Of a stretch of 64,000 nt of DNA, positions 44,821 through 53,721 are shown one piece after another. The stretch covers positions 2,443,001 to 2,507,000 of the forward strand of contig NZ_CP065359.1 in NCBI RefSeq assembly GCF_019904295.1. The letters are read 5' to 3'. Source of the stretch: Ruegeria sp. SCSIO 43209. GTDB lineage: Bacteria; Pseudomonadota; Alphaproteobacteria; Rhodobacterales; Rhodobacteraceae. The translations under genes and the position numbers were made by a program. Under the pieces are notes generated by a model. The model saw nothing but the letters and a program-made list of their open reading frames with translations, had not been told where the DNA came from and made no database searches. Each line of letters begins with the position of its first letter. The first letter of the stretch is position 1.

Positions 44821-44980
44821 ATCGAAGGGCAGGAACATCATTCGTTCTCCTGTTTATCTGCTTGAATAGTGTCCCAACCCTGCCCGGCCTGCTTGTAGCT
44901 GGTCCTGAGATACGCCCTAGAAACCCTTGAGATTGTTGTTGAACCTTGTCGTTCCGCGAGAAACGGAGTGTATTTGCCCC

Positions 44981-46147
44981 ATGCGCTATGAGTTTGCAGA
45001 CTGTATTCTGGATGTGGATCGACACGTCCTGACCCGCCGGGGTGAGCCCGTCGCAATCGAACCTCAGGTATTCGATCTGTTGGTCCTCTTGGCCCAGCAC
45101 CCAGGTAAGCTGGTGCCCCGGGACGAGATCATCGCGCGTGTTTGGAGTGGCCGCTTTGTCTCGGATTCTACCATCAGCGCACGAATTGCAGCGGCGCGTA
45201 AAGCAGTCGGCGACGATGGCAAAGCGCAGCGGATCATTCGGACAGTCGTACGGCGCGGGTTGCAAATGGCGGCGGATGTGACCTGTGACGCCGACACCGA
45301 TTCAGGCGTAGACAACCATACGCAACGGCTGCGTTACGCGCGCGGTGCGAAGGGTCGCGCTGTTCCATACACGCTTTCCGGTGATGGGTTGCCGGTGCTG
45401 CGCATCGGTTCGGTCGTGCACGATCTGGAGGCGGAATGGCGCATCCCGTCCGAGCGTACCCGGTTACAGGACATGGCAAACCGTTTCCGCCTGTTACGCT
45501 ACAACAAGGACAATGACGTCAGCTCAAACATCGACCATCAGGCGGTGTATGACCGCAGAATAGAAGAAATCCTGACCGTCGTGAATGCAGCGGGGTTTGA
45601 CCGCTTTTCAATTCTCGGTGAAATGGGCGGCACCTTCCCTGCCCTACACTTCGCCGCAAGACACCCCGAGCGGATTGACAAGCTGATTATCTCCGGCGGA
45701 TGGGCAGAAGGGCGAGATTACCGGGAAGATACCAAACAACCCGACTCGATCCGGTCACTGATCGCGGAAGGGTGGAACACGCCGGGCAGCGGCTATGCTA
45801 TGGGCGCTGAATTCAGCTATTTTCCAGAAGGTCCGCTGGATAGCGTTCGGCACATGGTCAATGAATTGCAGACACTTTATTCAAGCGAGGAGAGACTTCA
45901 CTACCGTGACATCGCCAATAGCACCTCGGTGCTGCAACTTCTTCCGATGGTGCAATGCCCCACGCTGGTTCTGCACGGGCGGCACACAGCCGTTCACCCC
46001 CTGTCCGAGGCGCGCAAACTGGCGGCTGGAATCCCCAATGCCTCGCTCGTGATCCTTGAGACCGGCAACCAGATACCATTACCTGGAAATGAGGCCTACA
46101 ACCCGTATATCCAGGCCATTCAACGCTTTCTTGAGACAGAAGAATAG
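44981..46147 (+). CDS. Winged-helix regulator fused to a catalytically degenerate alpha/beta-hydrolase
   Basis: A 388-residue protein with an OmpR/PhoB-type DNA-binding domain (residues 1-97: LTRRGEPVAIEPQVFDLLVLLAQHPGKLVPRDEII...) joined to an alpha/beta-hydrolase domain (about 125-388). The nucleophile elbow reads GEMGG (213-217) where GxSxG is expected, so the serine is missing. The Asp position (HTAVHP) and the His position (GNQIPL) are also changed. The hydrolase part is therefore likely a ligand sensor, and the protein a one-component regulator. No receiver domain is present. ATG 44981 is preferred to the upstream in-frame codon. Confidence 0.82.
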   Translation: MRYEFADCILDVDRHVLTRRGEPVAIEPQVFDLLVLLAQHPGKLVPRDEIIARVWSGRFVSDSTISARIAAARKAVGDDGKAQRIIRTVVRRGLQMAADVTCDADTDSGVDNHTQRLRYARGAKGRAVPYTLSGDGLPVLRIGSVVHDLEAEWRIPSERTRLQDMANRFRLLRYNKDNDVSSNIDHQAVYDRRIEEILTVVNAAGFDRFSILGEMGGTFPALHFAARHPERIDKLIISGGWAEGRDYREDTKQPDSIRSLIAEGWNTPGSGYAMGAEFSYFPEGPLDSVRHMVNELQTLYSSEERLHYRDIANSTSVLQLLPMVQCPTLVLHGRHTAVHPLSEARKLAAGIPNASLVILETGNQIPLPGNEAYNPYIQAIQRFLETEE

Positions 46148-46224
46148 TGTGCGCCGGGGCGCTGGACATTTCCTACCGCAGGCCGCAGGTTTGCGCGCAG
46201 CAAGACTGACGAATGAGGCCGCCC

Positions 46225-48015
46225 ATGTTCCAGAGTTTCGAAGTGACCGCACGCCCCGAGCAAGGCCCACCACGACTGGCCGCTTTGCGGGACGAGCTGG
46301 CGCGCGAAGGCCTGCAGGGCTTCCTGATCCCGCGTGCGGATGCGCATCAGGGTGAATATGTGGCCCCTCGGGATGAAAGGCTGGCCTGGCTTACCGGATT
46401 CACCGGTTCTGCGGGGTTTTGCGCGGCGCTCACGGACATTGCCGGGGTTTTCATCGACGGGCGCTATCGCACTCAGGTAAAGGCCCAGGTCGCACAGGAT
46501 TACACGCCGGTCCCATGGCCAGATGTCAGCCTGAGCGCCTGGTTGAAAGAGCAATTGCCAAATGGCGGCAAAGTCGGGTTTGATCCGTGGCTCCACGCTG
46601 CAGGACAGATTTCGTCTGCACAGAAAGAGCTTGAAGGCAGCGGCGTCGAACTGGTGCGCTGTGATAACCTTGTAGACCGAATTTGGGCGGATCAACCCGA
46701 CCCTCCGATGAATCCTGTCAGGGCACATCCGATTGAATTTGCAGGTGAAAGCGCCGAGAGCAAAATCAAGCGCCTCGCGAGTGACCTGCAGAGCGGAGAT
46801 CGCGCGGCAGCGGTGATCACCTTGCCGGATTCGATCATGTGGTTGTTGAATATCCGTGGCGCGGACATCGCATACAACCCTGTGGCCCATGGCTTTGCCA
46901 TCCTGCGCGGTGATGGGCGGGTGGATCTGTTCATGGCCGCTGCCAAACTGACCGGGATCGGGGATCATCTGGGCCCGCAGGTCACCCAACACCAACCCGA
47001 CGCGTTCCTGACAGCGGTTGAGGCACTTGAAGGCAAGGTGCAGGTCGATCCGGGAACGGTTCCGCAGATCGTAGCGGATGCGTTGGGGGACCGTATGGTC
47101 GATGGCGGCGATCCCTGCGCCCTGCCCAAAGCCCGCAAGAACCCGGCCGAAATCGCAGGCACGGCCGAGGCACATCTGCGAGATGCCGCAGCGGTGATCG
47201 AACTGCTGTGTTGGCTGGACGCGCAGAAGCCCAGCACCCTGACCGAGACACAGGTAGTAACGCGGCTGGAAGAAAGCCGCCGCCGGGACAACGCGCTGCA
47301 GGATATCTCATTCGACACCATCGCGGGCACCGGGCCGAACGGGGCCATCATGCATTATCGCGTGACCGAGGAAACCGACAGCAGGCTGGAAAACGGTCAC
47401 CTGCTGGTGCTGGACAGCGGTGGGCAATATCTGGACGGCACCACCGATATCACCCGCACAATTGCAATCGGCGATGTTGGGGATGAGGAGAAGGCCTGCT
47501 TTACACGCGTCCTCAAAGGCATGATCGCCATGTCGATGCTACGCTGGCCTGTTGGCTTGGCAGGACGCGATATCGAATGCGTAGCACGCCTGCCGCTGTG
47601 GCTGGCCGGGCAGGATTTCAACCATGGGGTCGGTCATGGGGTCGGTACCTATCTCAGCGTGCATGAGGGCCCTCAGCGCCTATCTCGGGTCAGCCATGTC
47701 CCGCTTGAGCCGGGTATGATCCTGTCGAACGAGCCGGGATATTACCGCGAGGGTGCTTTTGGCATCCGGCTTGAGAACCTTGTCGTAGTGGAAGAGGCCC
47801 CAAACCTGCCCAGCGGTGACGACGAACGCGCCATGCTGAACTGGCGTACGCTGACTTATGTCCCAATCGACAGGCGTTTGATTGTAGTCGATATGCTGTC
47901 ACGAGAGGAACGTGCTTGGCTGAACGCCTATCACCGCGACGTGGCGGAAAAAGTCCGGCCAAGGCTGGGCGACGCCGCTCAACTGTGGTTGGATGCCGCA
48001 ACCGCACCGGTCTGA
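46225..48015 (+). CDS. Aminopeptidase P family metallopeptidase
   Basis: A 596-residue Xaa-Pro aminopeptidase of the long type, with three creatinase-like domains. The metal ligands are visible: LVLDSGGQY and TTDITRT (Asp), NHGVGHGVGTYL (His), SNEPGYY and IRLENLVVV (Glu). It removes N-terminal residues before proline, in the cytoplasm. ATG 46225 (MFQSFEV) is the family start; GAGG is upstream. Confidence 0.92.
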   Translation: MFQSFEVTARPEQGPPRLAALRDELAREGLQGFLIPRADAHQGEYVAPRDERLAWLTGFTGSAGFCAALTDIAGVFIDGRYRTQVKAQVAQDYTPVPWPDVSLSAWLKEQLPNGGKVGFDPWLHAAGQISSAQKELEGSGVELVRCDNLVDRIWADQPDPPMNPVRAHPIEFAGESAESKIKRLASDLQSGDRAAAVITLPDSIMWLLNIRGADIAYNPVAHGFAILRGDGRVDLFMAAAKLTGIGDHLGPQVTQHQPDAFLTAVEALEGKVQVDPGTVPQIVADALGDRMVDGGDPCALPKARKNPAEIAGTAEAHLRDAAAVIELLCWLDAQKPSTLTETQVVTRLEESRRRDNALQDISFDTIAGTGPNGAIMHYRVTEETDSRLENGHLLVLDSGGQYLDGTTDITRTIAIGDVGDEEKACFTRVLKGMIAMSMLRWPVGLAGRDIECVARLPLWLAGQDFNHGVGHGVGTYLSVHEGPQRLSRVSHVPLEPGMILSNEPGYYREGAFGIRLENLVVVEEAPNLPSGDDERAMLNWRTLTYVPIDRRLIVVDMLSREERAWLNAYHRDVAEKVRPRLGDAAQLWLDAATAPV

Positions 48016-48078
48016 CACCGGATTGATACATAGTTTGGGCAGAGGAGAAGCCCTGACACGACGAGGGAAGGAACAGGA

Positions 48079-48423
48079 ATGACAGACACCATCACGATCC
48101 GCAAAGCACCGGGCAAATGGAGCGTCCGTTCAGGCGGCGCGATTTTGGGTGAAACCAACAACGCGCTGGAACTTCTGGAAGGCGACAAAGACCCGGTTAT
48201 CTACTTCCCGCGTGCGGACATTGCGATGGCCTTTCTGGATCGGACCAACAAAGTCACCCAATGCGCAGGCAAGGGAGACGCCACGCATTTCTCGATCGTA
48301 AACAAATCCTCAGTCACCGAAAACGCCGCTTGGAGTTATGAAAACCCGATCGACGCGGTGGCCGAAATCAAGGATCACTTGGCCTTTTATCCCGCAGACT
48401 CGATCAAGGTGGAACAACTCTGA
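48079..48423 (+). CDS. DUF427 protein
   Basis: A 114-residue DUF427 protein (ITIRKAPGKWSVRSGGAILGETNNALEL, YFPRADIAMAFLDR, WSYENPIDAVAEIKDHLAFY). The family is widespread, cytoplasmic and uncharacterised. GGAACAGG precedes ATG. Confidence 0.9.
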   Translation: MTDTITIRKAPGKWSVRSGGAILGETNNALELLEGDKDPVIYFPRADIAMAFLDRTNKVTQCAGKGDATHFSIVNKSSVTENAAWSYENPIDAVAEIKDHLAFYPADSIKVEQL

Positions 48424-48509
48424 TCCAAGTATCCGCGCAGGACCGGATCGATCTGCAAAACGGCGAAAATCCTCAGAACCTGCCCTGTCCACAATGTTGC
48501 GAGGTGACC

Positions 48510-49064
48510 ATGACAAAGCGTCTATTGAATTCCGCAGGCCCGATTGCGGCCCTGACGATGGCCTTTTCAATGGCCCTGCCCGCCGCAAGCTCTGCCAACA
48601 CTGGTCTGGCCAATCCCGCGGCAACATATTGCATCGCGCAAGGCGGGCTCTACGGTATACATGACGGCCCGGACGGTCAGAGCGGTATCTGCCAATTGCC
48701 CGACGGCACCCGGATCGATGCCTGGACCTATTTTCGCGAACACCATGCGGGCACGGATGGCAGCAAGCCGGTCGGCCTTGCAAATCCCGCCGCCGTGTAC
48801 TGTGGCTCAATTGGAGGCGAATATGACCTGACCACGTCTCGCTGCGCACTGAGCGACGGTACGTCCGCCGATGCATGGGAGCTGTACCGCAAGGCACATG
48901 AAAAAACGCATCAGGTGGTGAACCCAGCAGCAGCCTACTGCCTTGAGATCGGCGGCAGCTACAAGATCAAAGACACTGGTTCGGGTCAGGTAGGCATATG
49001 CACCAAGCCGGACGGCACCTCGCAGGACGCATGGGCCCTGTTCCGTGCGGAAAATCCCGAGTGA
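48510..49064 (+). CDS. Secreted protein with three DUF333 repeats
   Basis: A 184-residue protein with a signal peptide (to about residue 30) and three repeats of the DUF333 type at about 35-77, 92-128 and 138-180. Each has NPAAxYC, then GG, C, DGT and DAW. The paired cysteines in each repeat suggest periplasmic disulfides. DUF333 proteins are called putative hemolysins without experimental proof. ATG 48510 is used; a GTG two codons earlier is possible. Confidence 0.82.
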   Translation: MTKRLLNSAGPIAALTMAFSMALPAASSANTGLANPAATYCIAQGGLYGIHDGPDGQSGICQLPDGTRIDAWTYFREHHAGTDGSKPVGLANPAAVYCGSIGGEYDLTTSRCALSDGTSADAWELYRKAHEKTHQVVNPAAAYCLEIGGSYKIKDTGSGQVGICTKPDGTSQDAWALFRAENPE

Positions 49065-49768
49065 TCCGATCCGGTAATCAAGCCCGACATCCACACCCAA
49101 AATGAACTTGAAGCCCCGATTGAGCCGCAGTTTACTGACGATCAGAGCGCGTGTTAGTGACCGTTTTGCGACAGCCTGATCGCGTCCATTAAGTCGCCTT
49201 GGCTAATTTTCAGGTTTTCCTGCGACGGAAGCACATCATCTGGCTGTAGATTTCACTAGGATTTGCCTTCCTCGCTTTCGATGAAGGGTTCGAGATTCAC
49301 GAAAGTCTGGACAGGGCATTTCACCGCTTTTTCGGGATTGCACAAACCAGCCTGACCGACCGGATCGACGACATACCTGATCTCCGGATTTGCCCTTCAG
49401 ACCGCATCCTTGGTGCTCGATGCCGTTACAAATGACAGCGCCTTGTTTCCGTGAGCCGATATCCCCGGGGCCAATGTTCTTGATGTAAAACTGCCCCTTC
49501 GCACGCTTGAAGAACTTGAAAAACTGATGCCCGAGGTGGAGTTCCTTGCCTGTTTCGTTCAGGTTCTTCGATAGGTCAAATCGACCTCTGATCAGCCATT
49601 CGATGCAATCTCTGCACCGGCGGCCGAGAAAACCTGCCAATAAACACACACCCGCATCGAAACAGTAAGTCGCAACATAGGTTTCAGAATCACCCGTGCC
49701 GCGATTGCAGTAGCCCTGGACGATCTGCTGTTCTAGTGTCGCGCAGCGACCAGACATAGGACTTGGGA
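49065..49768. other. Region without an intact gene; possible coding remnants
   Basis: About 700 bp. No reading frame is convincing. On the minus strand 49256-49477 reads like the C-terminal part of a protein (with VDPVGQAGLCNPEKAVK and FIESEEGKS) broken by one TGA at 49397-49399; on the plus strand 49455-49574 reads LRTLEELEKLMPEVEF. Both cannot be real. A 222-residue minus frame here overlaps the nitrilase gene start and has poor composition. Confidence 0.4.
49256..49477 (-). pseudogene. Possible decayed C-terminal coding fragment
   Basis: A minus-strand frame of about 73 codons ending at TAG 49256-49258, interrupted once by TGA. Its residues (ALSFVTASSTKDAV, stop, RANPEIRYVVDPVGQAG) are protein-like and contain two cysteines. 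No family was recognised, and overlapping frames make this a weak call. Confidence 0.3.
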
Positions 49769-50644
49769 ATGAAAATCGCCACCGCCGCCTACGACCTCGA
49801 TTGGCTCGATAGTTGGGCTCAATATGAAGACAAGCTTGAGGCATGGGTTTCCGAGGCCGCAGGACAAGGTGCCGACCTTCTGGTCTTTCCCGAATACGGC
49901 GCAATGGAGTTGTCGACGCTCGACGGCCCTAAGGTGGCCGGCGATCTCGAACGCTCAATCCGGGCGGTTTCCGACCGGATGGAAGATGTACAAGTTGTGC
50001 ATTCGCGCCTTGCAAAGATGTATAACACATACATTCTGGGGGCTTCCGCCCCGGTCATCGACGGACCAGGGCGCCCGGTGAACCGCGCAGTGTTCTACGC
50101 TCCTGACGGTCGTCTCGATCATCAGGACAAGCAGATCATGACACGGTTTGAACGCGAGGCCTGGGACATCGCCCCGGGCGGTTCGTTGAAACTGTTTGAT
50201 ACCGCATTGGGTAAAATCGGCGTTCTGATCTGCTATGACAGTGAGTTCCCTCTCTTGGGTCGGGCCCTGAGCGAGGCCGACTTGATCCTCGTACCATCCT
50301 GCACCGAAGCCCTGTCCGGGTATTGGCGTGTGCGGATCGGCGCCATGTCTCGTGCCCTTGAAAATCAATGCGTTACGGTAATGTCATCGTTAGTTGGCGG
50401 CAATGAATGGTCCGAAGCAGTCGACATGAATACCGGCATGGGTGGCGTGTTTGGCCCGCCCGATATCGGGTTCCCACCGACGGGAGTGCTTGCCGAGGGC
50501 ACGCTGAATACCGCCGGCTGGACCTATGCCGAGGCCGACCTGTCCACAATTGCAAACGTCCGCGCAGACGGGTGGGTGTTGAACCGCACGCACTGGACCG
50601 AGCAAGACGCTCGGGTCGATTCAGTCACAATATCACCCCTTTAG
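49769..50644 (+). CDS. Carbon-nitrogen hydrolase (nitrilase superfamily)
   Basis: A 291-residue nitrilase-fold amidase. Catalytic triad visible: Glu42 (VFPEYGAM), Lys121 (HQDKQIMTRFE) and Cys155 (LICYDSEFP). The family hydrolyses amides, nitriles or carbamoyl amines; the substrate is unknown. ATG 49769 is used; it follows a TTG two codons upstream. It is the gene before infA. Confidence 0.9.
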   Translation: MKIATAAYDLDWLDSWAQYEDKLEAWVSEAAGQGADLLVFPEYGAMELSTLDGPKVAGDLERSIRAVSDRMEDVQVVHSRLAKMYNTYILGASAPVIDGPGRPVNRAVFYAPDGRLDHQDKQIMTRFEREAWDIAPGGSLKLFDTALGKIGVLICYDSEFPLLGRALSEADLILVPSCTEALSGYWRVRIGAMSRALENQCVTVMSSLVGGNEWSEAVDMNTGMGGVFGPPDIGFPPTGVLAEGTLNTAGWTYAEADLSTIANVRADGWVLNRTHWTEQDARVDSVTISPL

Positions 50645-50734
50645 GTGACTTCGCCCTTGAAATAAGGCCGAAATAGGCTCATTTAAGCGCACGATCTGCA
50701 GATTCTGCAGGTGCAACCTAATGATGGAGACAAC

Positions 50735-50953
50735 ATGGCCAAGGAAGATACGCTCGAATTTCCCGGTGTCGTGAAGGAACTCCTGCCTAATGCGACGTTT
50801 CGGGTCGAGCTGGAAAACGGCCATGAGATCATCGCACATACGGCAGGCAAGATGCGCAAGAACCGCATCCGTGTTCTGGCCGGCGACAAAGTTCAGGTCG
50901 AAATGACCCCATATGATCTGACCAAGGGTCGGATCAACTATCGCTTCAAGTAA
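50735..50953 (+). CDS. infA: Translation initiation factor IF-1
   Basis: A 72-residue OB-fold protein ([53 protein letters not shown]). GATGGAG precedes ATG 50735. It is followed 10 bp later by maf. Confidence 0.97.
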   Translation: MAKEDTLEFPGVVKELLPNATFRVELENGHEIIAHTAGKMRKNRIRVLAGDKVQVEMTPYDLTKGRINYRFK

Positions 50954-50963
50954 CGCTTCGTAC

Positions 50964-51542
50964 ATGGCGTTTATCCTCGGATCGGGCAGCCCGCGGCGGC
51001 TGGACCTGCTGGCGCAGCTTGGCGTTCGGCCCGATGCGATCCGTCCGCCGGATATCGATGAAACCCCGCTGAATGGCGAACTGCCAGCCCCCTATTGCAG
51101 CCGCATCACGCGGCAAAAAGTTCAGGCTGTTCAAGCTGATAGCGATGATATCACCTTATGTGCTGACACAACGGTCGCACTGGGTCGCCGCATTCTTGGC
51201 AAACCCGAAGACGCGGGACAAGCTGCAGAGTTTCTGCACGCCCTGTCCGGCCGACGCCATCGGGTGATCACTTCGGTCGCTGTGCGGCGCGGGGATAAAA
51301 TCCTCCAGCGTGACGTGGTTTCTCAGGTAAAAGTGAAACGTCTGTCCGACAGCGAAATCAATGCCTATCTTGCGACCGATGACTGGCAGGGCAAGGCCGG
51401 AGCCTATGCAATACAAGGTCCTGCCGGTGCGTTCATCCCGTGGATTTCAGGCTCGTTCACCGGTATCGTCGGCCTGCCCTTATCCGAAGCGGCTGCACTG
51501 CTGCAAGGCATCGGCTATCCCTTATATCGCGAGGTATCATGA
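50964..51542 (+). CDS. maf: Maf-like nucleoside triphosphate pyrophosphatase
   Basis: A 192-residue Maf protein, which hydrolyses canonical or modified NTPs to NMPs (dTTP/UTP type or m7GTP type). [15 protein letters not shown] at the start, [16 protein letters not shown] and [18 protein letters not shown] are diagnostic. It ends in an ATGA overlap with the RNase E/G gene. Confidence 0.94.
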   Translation: MAFILGSGSPRRLDLLAQLGVRPDAIRPPDIDETPLNGELPAPYCSRITRQKVQAVQADSDDITLCADTTVALGRRILGKPEDAGQAAEFLHALSGRRHRVITSVAVRRGDKILQRDVVSQVKVKRLSDSEINAYLATDDWQGKAGAYAIQGPAGAFIPWISGSFTGIVGLPLSEAAALLQGIGYPLYREVS

Positions 51543-52561
51543 AGGGTCGTACCATCATTCTGGATCATATTCAGGGACGCGAAGCTGCAGCTCTGATGGT
51601 GGATGGTATTCTCGACGATTTCCTGATCGCCACAGATGCCCCTGCGCCAGGTACGATCTACCGCGCCCGCGCCGATCGCCCGGTCAAAGGTCAGGGCGGC
51701 ATGTTTCTCACCACACCCGACGGCCCGGCTTTTCTGAGGCAAGTCAAAGGGTTGGCACCCGGCGCTTTGCTACTGGTGCAGGTGACCGGATATGCCGAGC
51801 CCGGCAAAGCCATACCCGTCTCGAACCGTATTTTGTTCAAAAGCCGCTTTGCGATCGTGACACCTGACGCGCCCGGCCTGAACATCTCGCGCCGTATCCG
51901 TGATGAAGATACGCGCGACCAACTTCTCGAAATCGCGCATGAGCAAATGGGAAACAGCACGCACGGCCTGATCCTGCGCTCGTGCTGTCAGACGGCGGAT
52001 GCAGATGAAATCGCTGAAGATATCACAGCCATGTTGGCACTTGCCGAGCAGGTATTGGCTGATACGGGCAGTGAACCAGAATTGCTGAGCGAGGGCGATG
52101 GTCCGCATATCCTGGCCTGGCGTGATTGGACGGACCCGGCAGAGGTCGTGACCGCATCCGGTGGATTTGAGGACCACGGTGTCGTTGATGCGCTCGATAC
52201 AGCAAAGGGGATTTCCGAAACGCTTCCCGGTGGAGGACACCTCTATATCCAACCGACCCGCGCGCTGGTTGCGGTGGATGTGAACACCGGCGCCGACACA
52301 TCTCTCGCAGCGGGAACCAAAGCTAACTTCGCCTGCGCCAAAGCCCTGCCGCGCGCCCTGCGCGTGCGCGGGTTGGGGGGGCAGATCACTCTGGACCTTG
52401 CACCGATGCCCAAGAAAGACCGGAGGGGTTTCGAATCGGCCTTGCGGGCGGCATTCAAGTCCGATCCTGATGAGACGATCCTGGCCGGTTGGACCCCGCT
52501 TGGCCATTTCGAACTACAGCGCAAACGTGGTCGTATCCCATTGACGGAGATCCTGAAATGA
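51539..52561 (+). CDS. Ribonuclease E/G family protein, short form
   Basis: A 340-residue catalytic core without the C-terminal scaffold. The active-site acids are Asp247 in AVDVNTGAD and Asp286 in ITLDLAPM. The Zn-link CPxC region is absent, as is common for the short alphaproteobacterial paralog beside maf and yacG. It should cleave single-stranded RNA or process rRNA. Starts in the maf stop (ATGA) and ends in the yacG start (ATGA). Confidence 0.9.
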   Translation: MKGRTIILDHIQGREAAALMVDGILDDFLIATDAPAPGTIYRARADRPVKGQGGMFLTTPDGPAFLRQVKGLAPGALLLVQVTGYAEPGKAIPVSNRILFKSRFAIVTPDAPGLNISRRIRDEDTRDQLLEIAHEQMGNSTHGLILRSCCQTADADEIAEDITAMLALAEQVLADTGSEPELLSEGDGPHILAWRDWTDPAEVVTASGGFEDHGVVDALDTAKGISETLPGGGHLYIQPTRALVAVDVNTGADTSLAAGTKANFACAKALPRALRVRGLGGQITLDLAPMPKKDRRGFESALRAAFKSDPDETILAGWTPLGHFELQRKRGRIPLTEILK

Positions 52562-52740
52562 GCTGCCCGATCTGCGGAGAAGATACCCAGCAGGCCTTTC
52601 GACCATTCTGCTCCAAACGCTGCGCGGATATCGATCTGGCAAAATGGCTAAACGGTTCTTATGCGGTGCCATCGCAACGTGAAGAAGACGCCGAGACGAC
52701 CTCGGAACCAACCGAAAGCCCCACGTCTCGCCCGCATTGA
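52558..52740 (+). CDS. yacG: DNA gyrase inhibitor YacG
   Basis: A 60-residue zinc protein: CPICGEDTQQAFRPFCSKRCADIDLAKWLNGSYAVP with four zinc cysteines. YacG binds GyrB and inhibits it. The ATG at 52558 overlaps the preceding stop. Confidence 0.93.
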   Translation: MSCPICGEDTQQAFRPFCSKRCADIDLAKWLNGSYAVPSQREEDAETTSEPTESPTSRPH

Positions 52741-52819
52741 AAAAATGTCAAAAAGCCTCTGGACACTGCCTGTGGCAAGTCATAGAAGGCCTCCACCCAA
52801 TGGCAAACGCCATTCCCGT

Positions 52820-52894
52820 GCCCGGGTAGCTCAGGGGTAGAGCAGTGGATTGAAAATCCTCGTGTCGGTGGTTCGATTCCGCCCCCGGGCACCA
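52820..52894 (+). tRNA. tRNA-Phe (anticodon GAA)
   Basis: GCCCGGG (52820-52826) pairs with CCCGGGC (52884-52890). D arm GCTC...GAGC, anticodon stem GGATT-TGAAAAT-loop with GAA, T arm GGTGG-TTCGATT-CCGCC, discriminator A and encoded CCA. The last gene of the infA-maf-rng-yacG run. Confidence 0.95.
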
Positions 52895-52957
52895 TTCCCA
52901 ACAGGTAAGCTACTGTTTCCCTTCAGCTTTAACTGAAGCTGACCAAGGGCGTAGTAC

Positions 52958-53050
52958 ATGCTGGAGAACAAAACCGTTCCCTTCTCATTTGTGAATGCAG
53001 AGGTCTTCTACTTCACACGACGGGTCCCGAAAGACCTCGATCACCACTAG
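52958..53050 (+). pseudogene. Remnant of a tyrosine integrase N-terminus
   Basis: A 30-codon frame reading VPFSFVNAEVFYFTRRVPKDL then His-His and TAG. The pattern YFxRRVPxDL is the start of phage integrases (DUF6538-type N-terminal region). It begins 64 bp after the tRNA-Phe gene. The rest of the integrase is gone; a different gene's ruins follow at once. Confidence 0.6.
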
Positions 53051-53052
53051 CT

Positions 53053-53556
53053 GCAGAGAAGTGTTGCTTTCCGGCGGTCTCCGAGCGACTCAATGCGATG
53101 GCTGAACTCGTGAGGCTGGGGATTCCCGTCTCGGCGAGTCTGCAGCCGCTTGTACCGGACAACGAAGAAGACGCGGCAAGACTAATTCGCGGATTCGCTG
53201 ATTGTGGTGCGAAACACGTTTCGGTCGAGTAATTGAAACTGCCTATCGAAAAAATGCTTCGCAGTCAAAAGTGTTGGAAAGAGTTCTTCCGAGCGCCCGA
53301 AAAGACTACCAATCACGGCAAGCGGTTCGCGCAGCTAGGGAGTATGTGCTACCGCCTTAGCACAAGATTGAGGGCCACGAGTATCTATCAACAACCGCCA
53401 AGAAACATGGATTAATCCATGGCTATGCTGATAACGAGTTTTTGCTTCGCAACCCCTTTCGCTCTTGCTGTAATGGTGCAGATTAGTTCCTGAGGGGCTC
53501 TGGGTCGCTAACATCACTCATTTCATTGTGGTCAAGATAGCCATAGCTCAGCCCAA
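53053..53556 (+). pseudogene. Remnant of a radical-SAM (spore photoproduct lyase-like) gene
   Basis: One reading frame from 53053 gives RLNAMAELVRLGIPVSASLQ, PLVPDNEEDAARLIRGFADC and HVSVE, then TAA at 53230-53232, LKLPIEK, and a frameshift near the A-run at 53249-53254. After it: SKVLERVLPSARKDYQSRQA, REYVLPP, TAG, HKIEGHEYLSTTAKKHGL, GYADNEFLL and SCCNGAD with a further stop. The order (PVSASLQPLVP, VSVE-LKLP, ADNEF, CCNGAD) matches the C-terminal half of a radical-SAM protein of the SplB-like group. Several stops and one frameshift, so it is dead. Confidence 0.65.
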
Positions 53557-53721
53557 AACTCAGATCCTCAGCACCTATTCCTACCGAAAATTGAAGGCAT
53601 GATCTGCACCTCTCAGACCTAGTTATCACCCATACGTCGATCCATGTCATGCCTATTGCTTCACCAACGCAGGTCCATCTAGCGCGGGGGACGATCTAAA
53701 TACTGAAGATTATTAGTGCGA

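Larger units (their letters stand above)
52895..53721. other. Decayed region between tRNA-Phe and xylB
   Basis: About 830 bp without an intact gene. It holds a truncated integrase N-terminus and the ruins of a radical-SAM gene (listed separately). A 6-bp stem CTTCAG/CTGAAG lies at 52921-52938. The last 160 bp hold nothing recognisable. Confidence 0.6.

Noticed and set aside
49236..49904. 222-codon minus-strand frame
   Set aside because: It overlaps the start of the nitrilase gene on the other strand, has arginine- and cysteine-rich composition typical of an out-of-frame reading and no recognisable domain.
51539..52561. Truncated RNase E (missing scaffold)
   Set aside because: A short RNase E/G paralog of about this length beside maf and yacG is common in this family, so it is not a broken RNase E.
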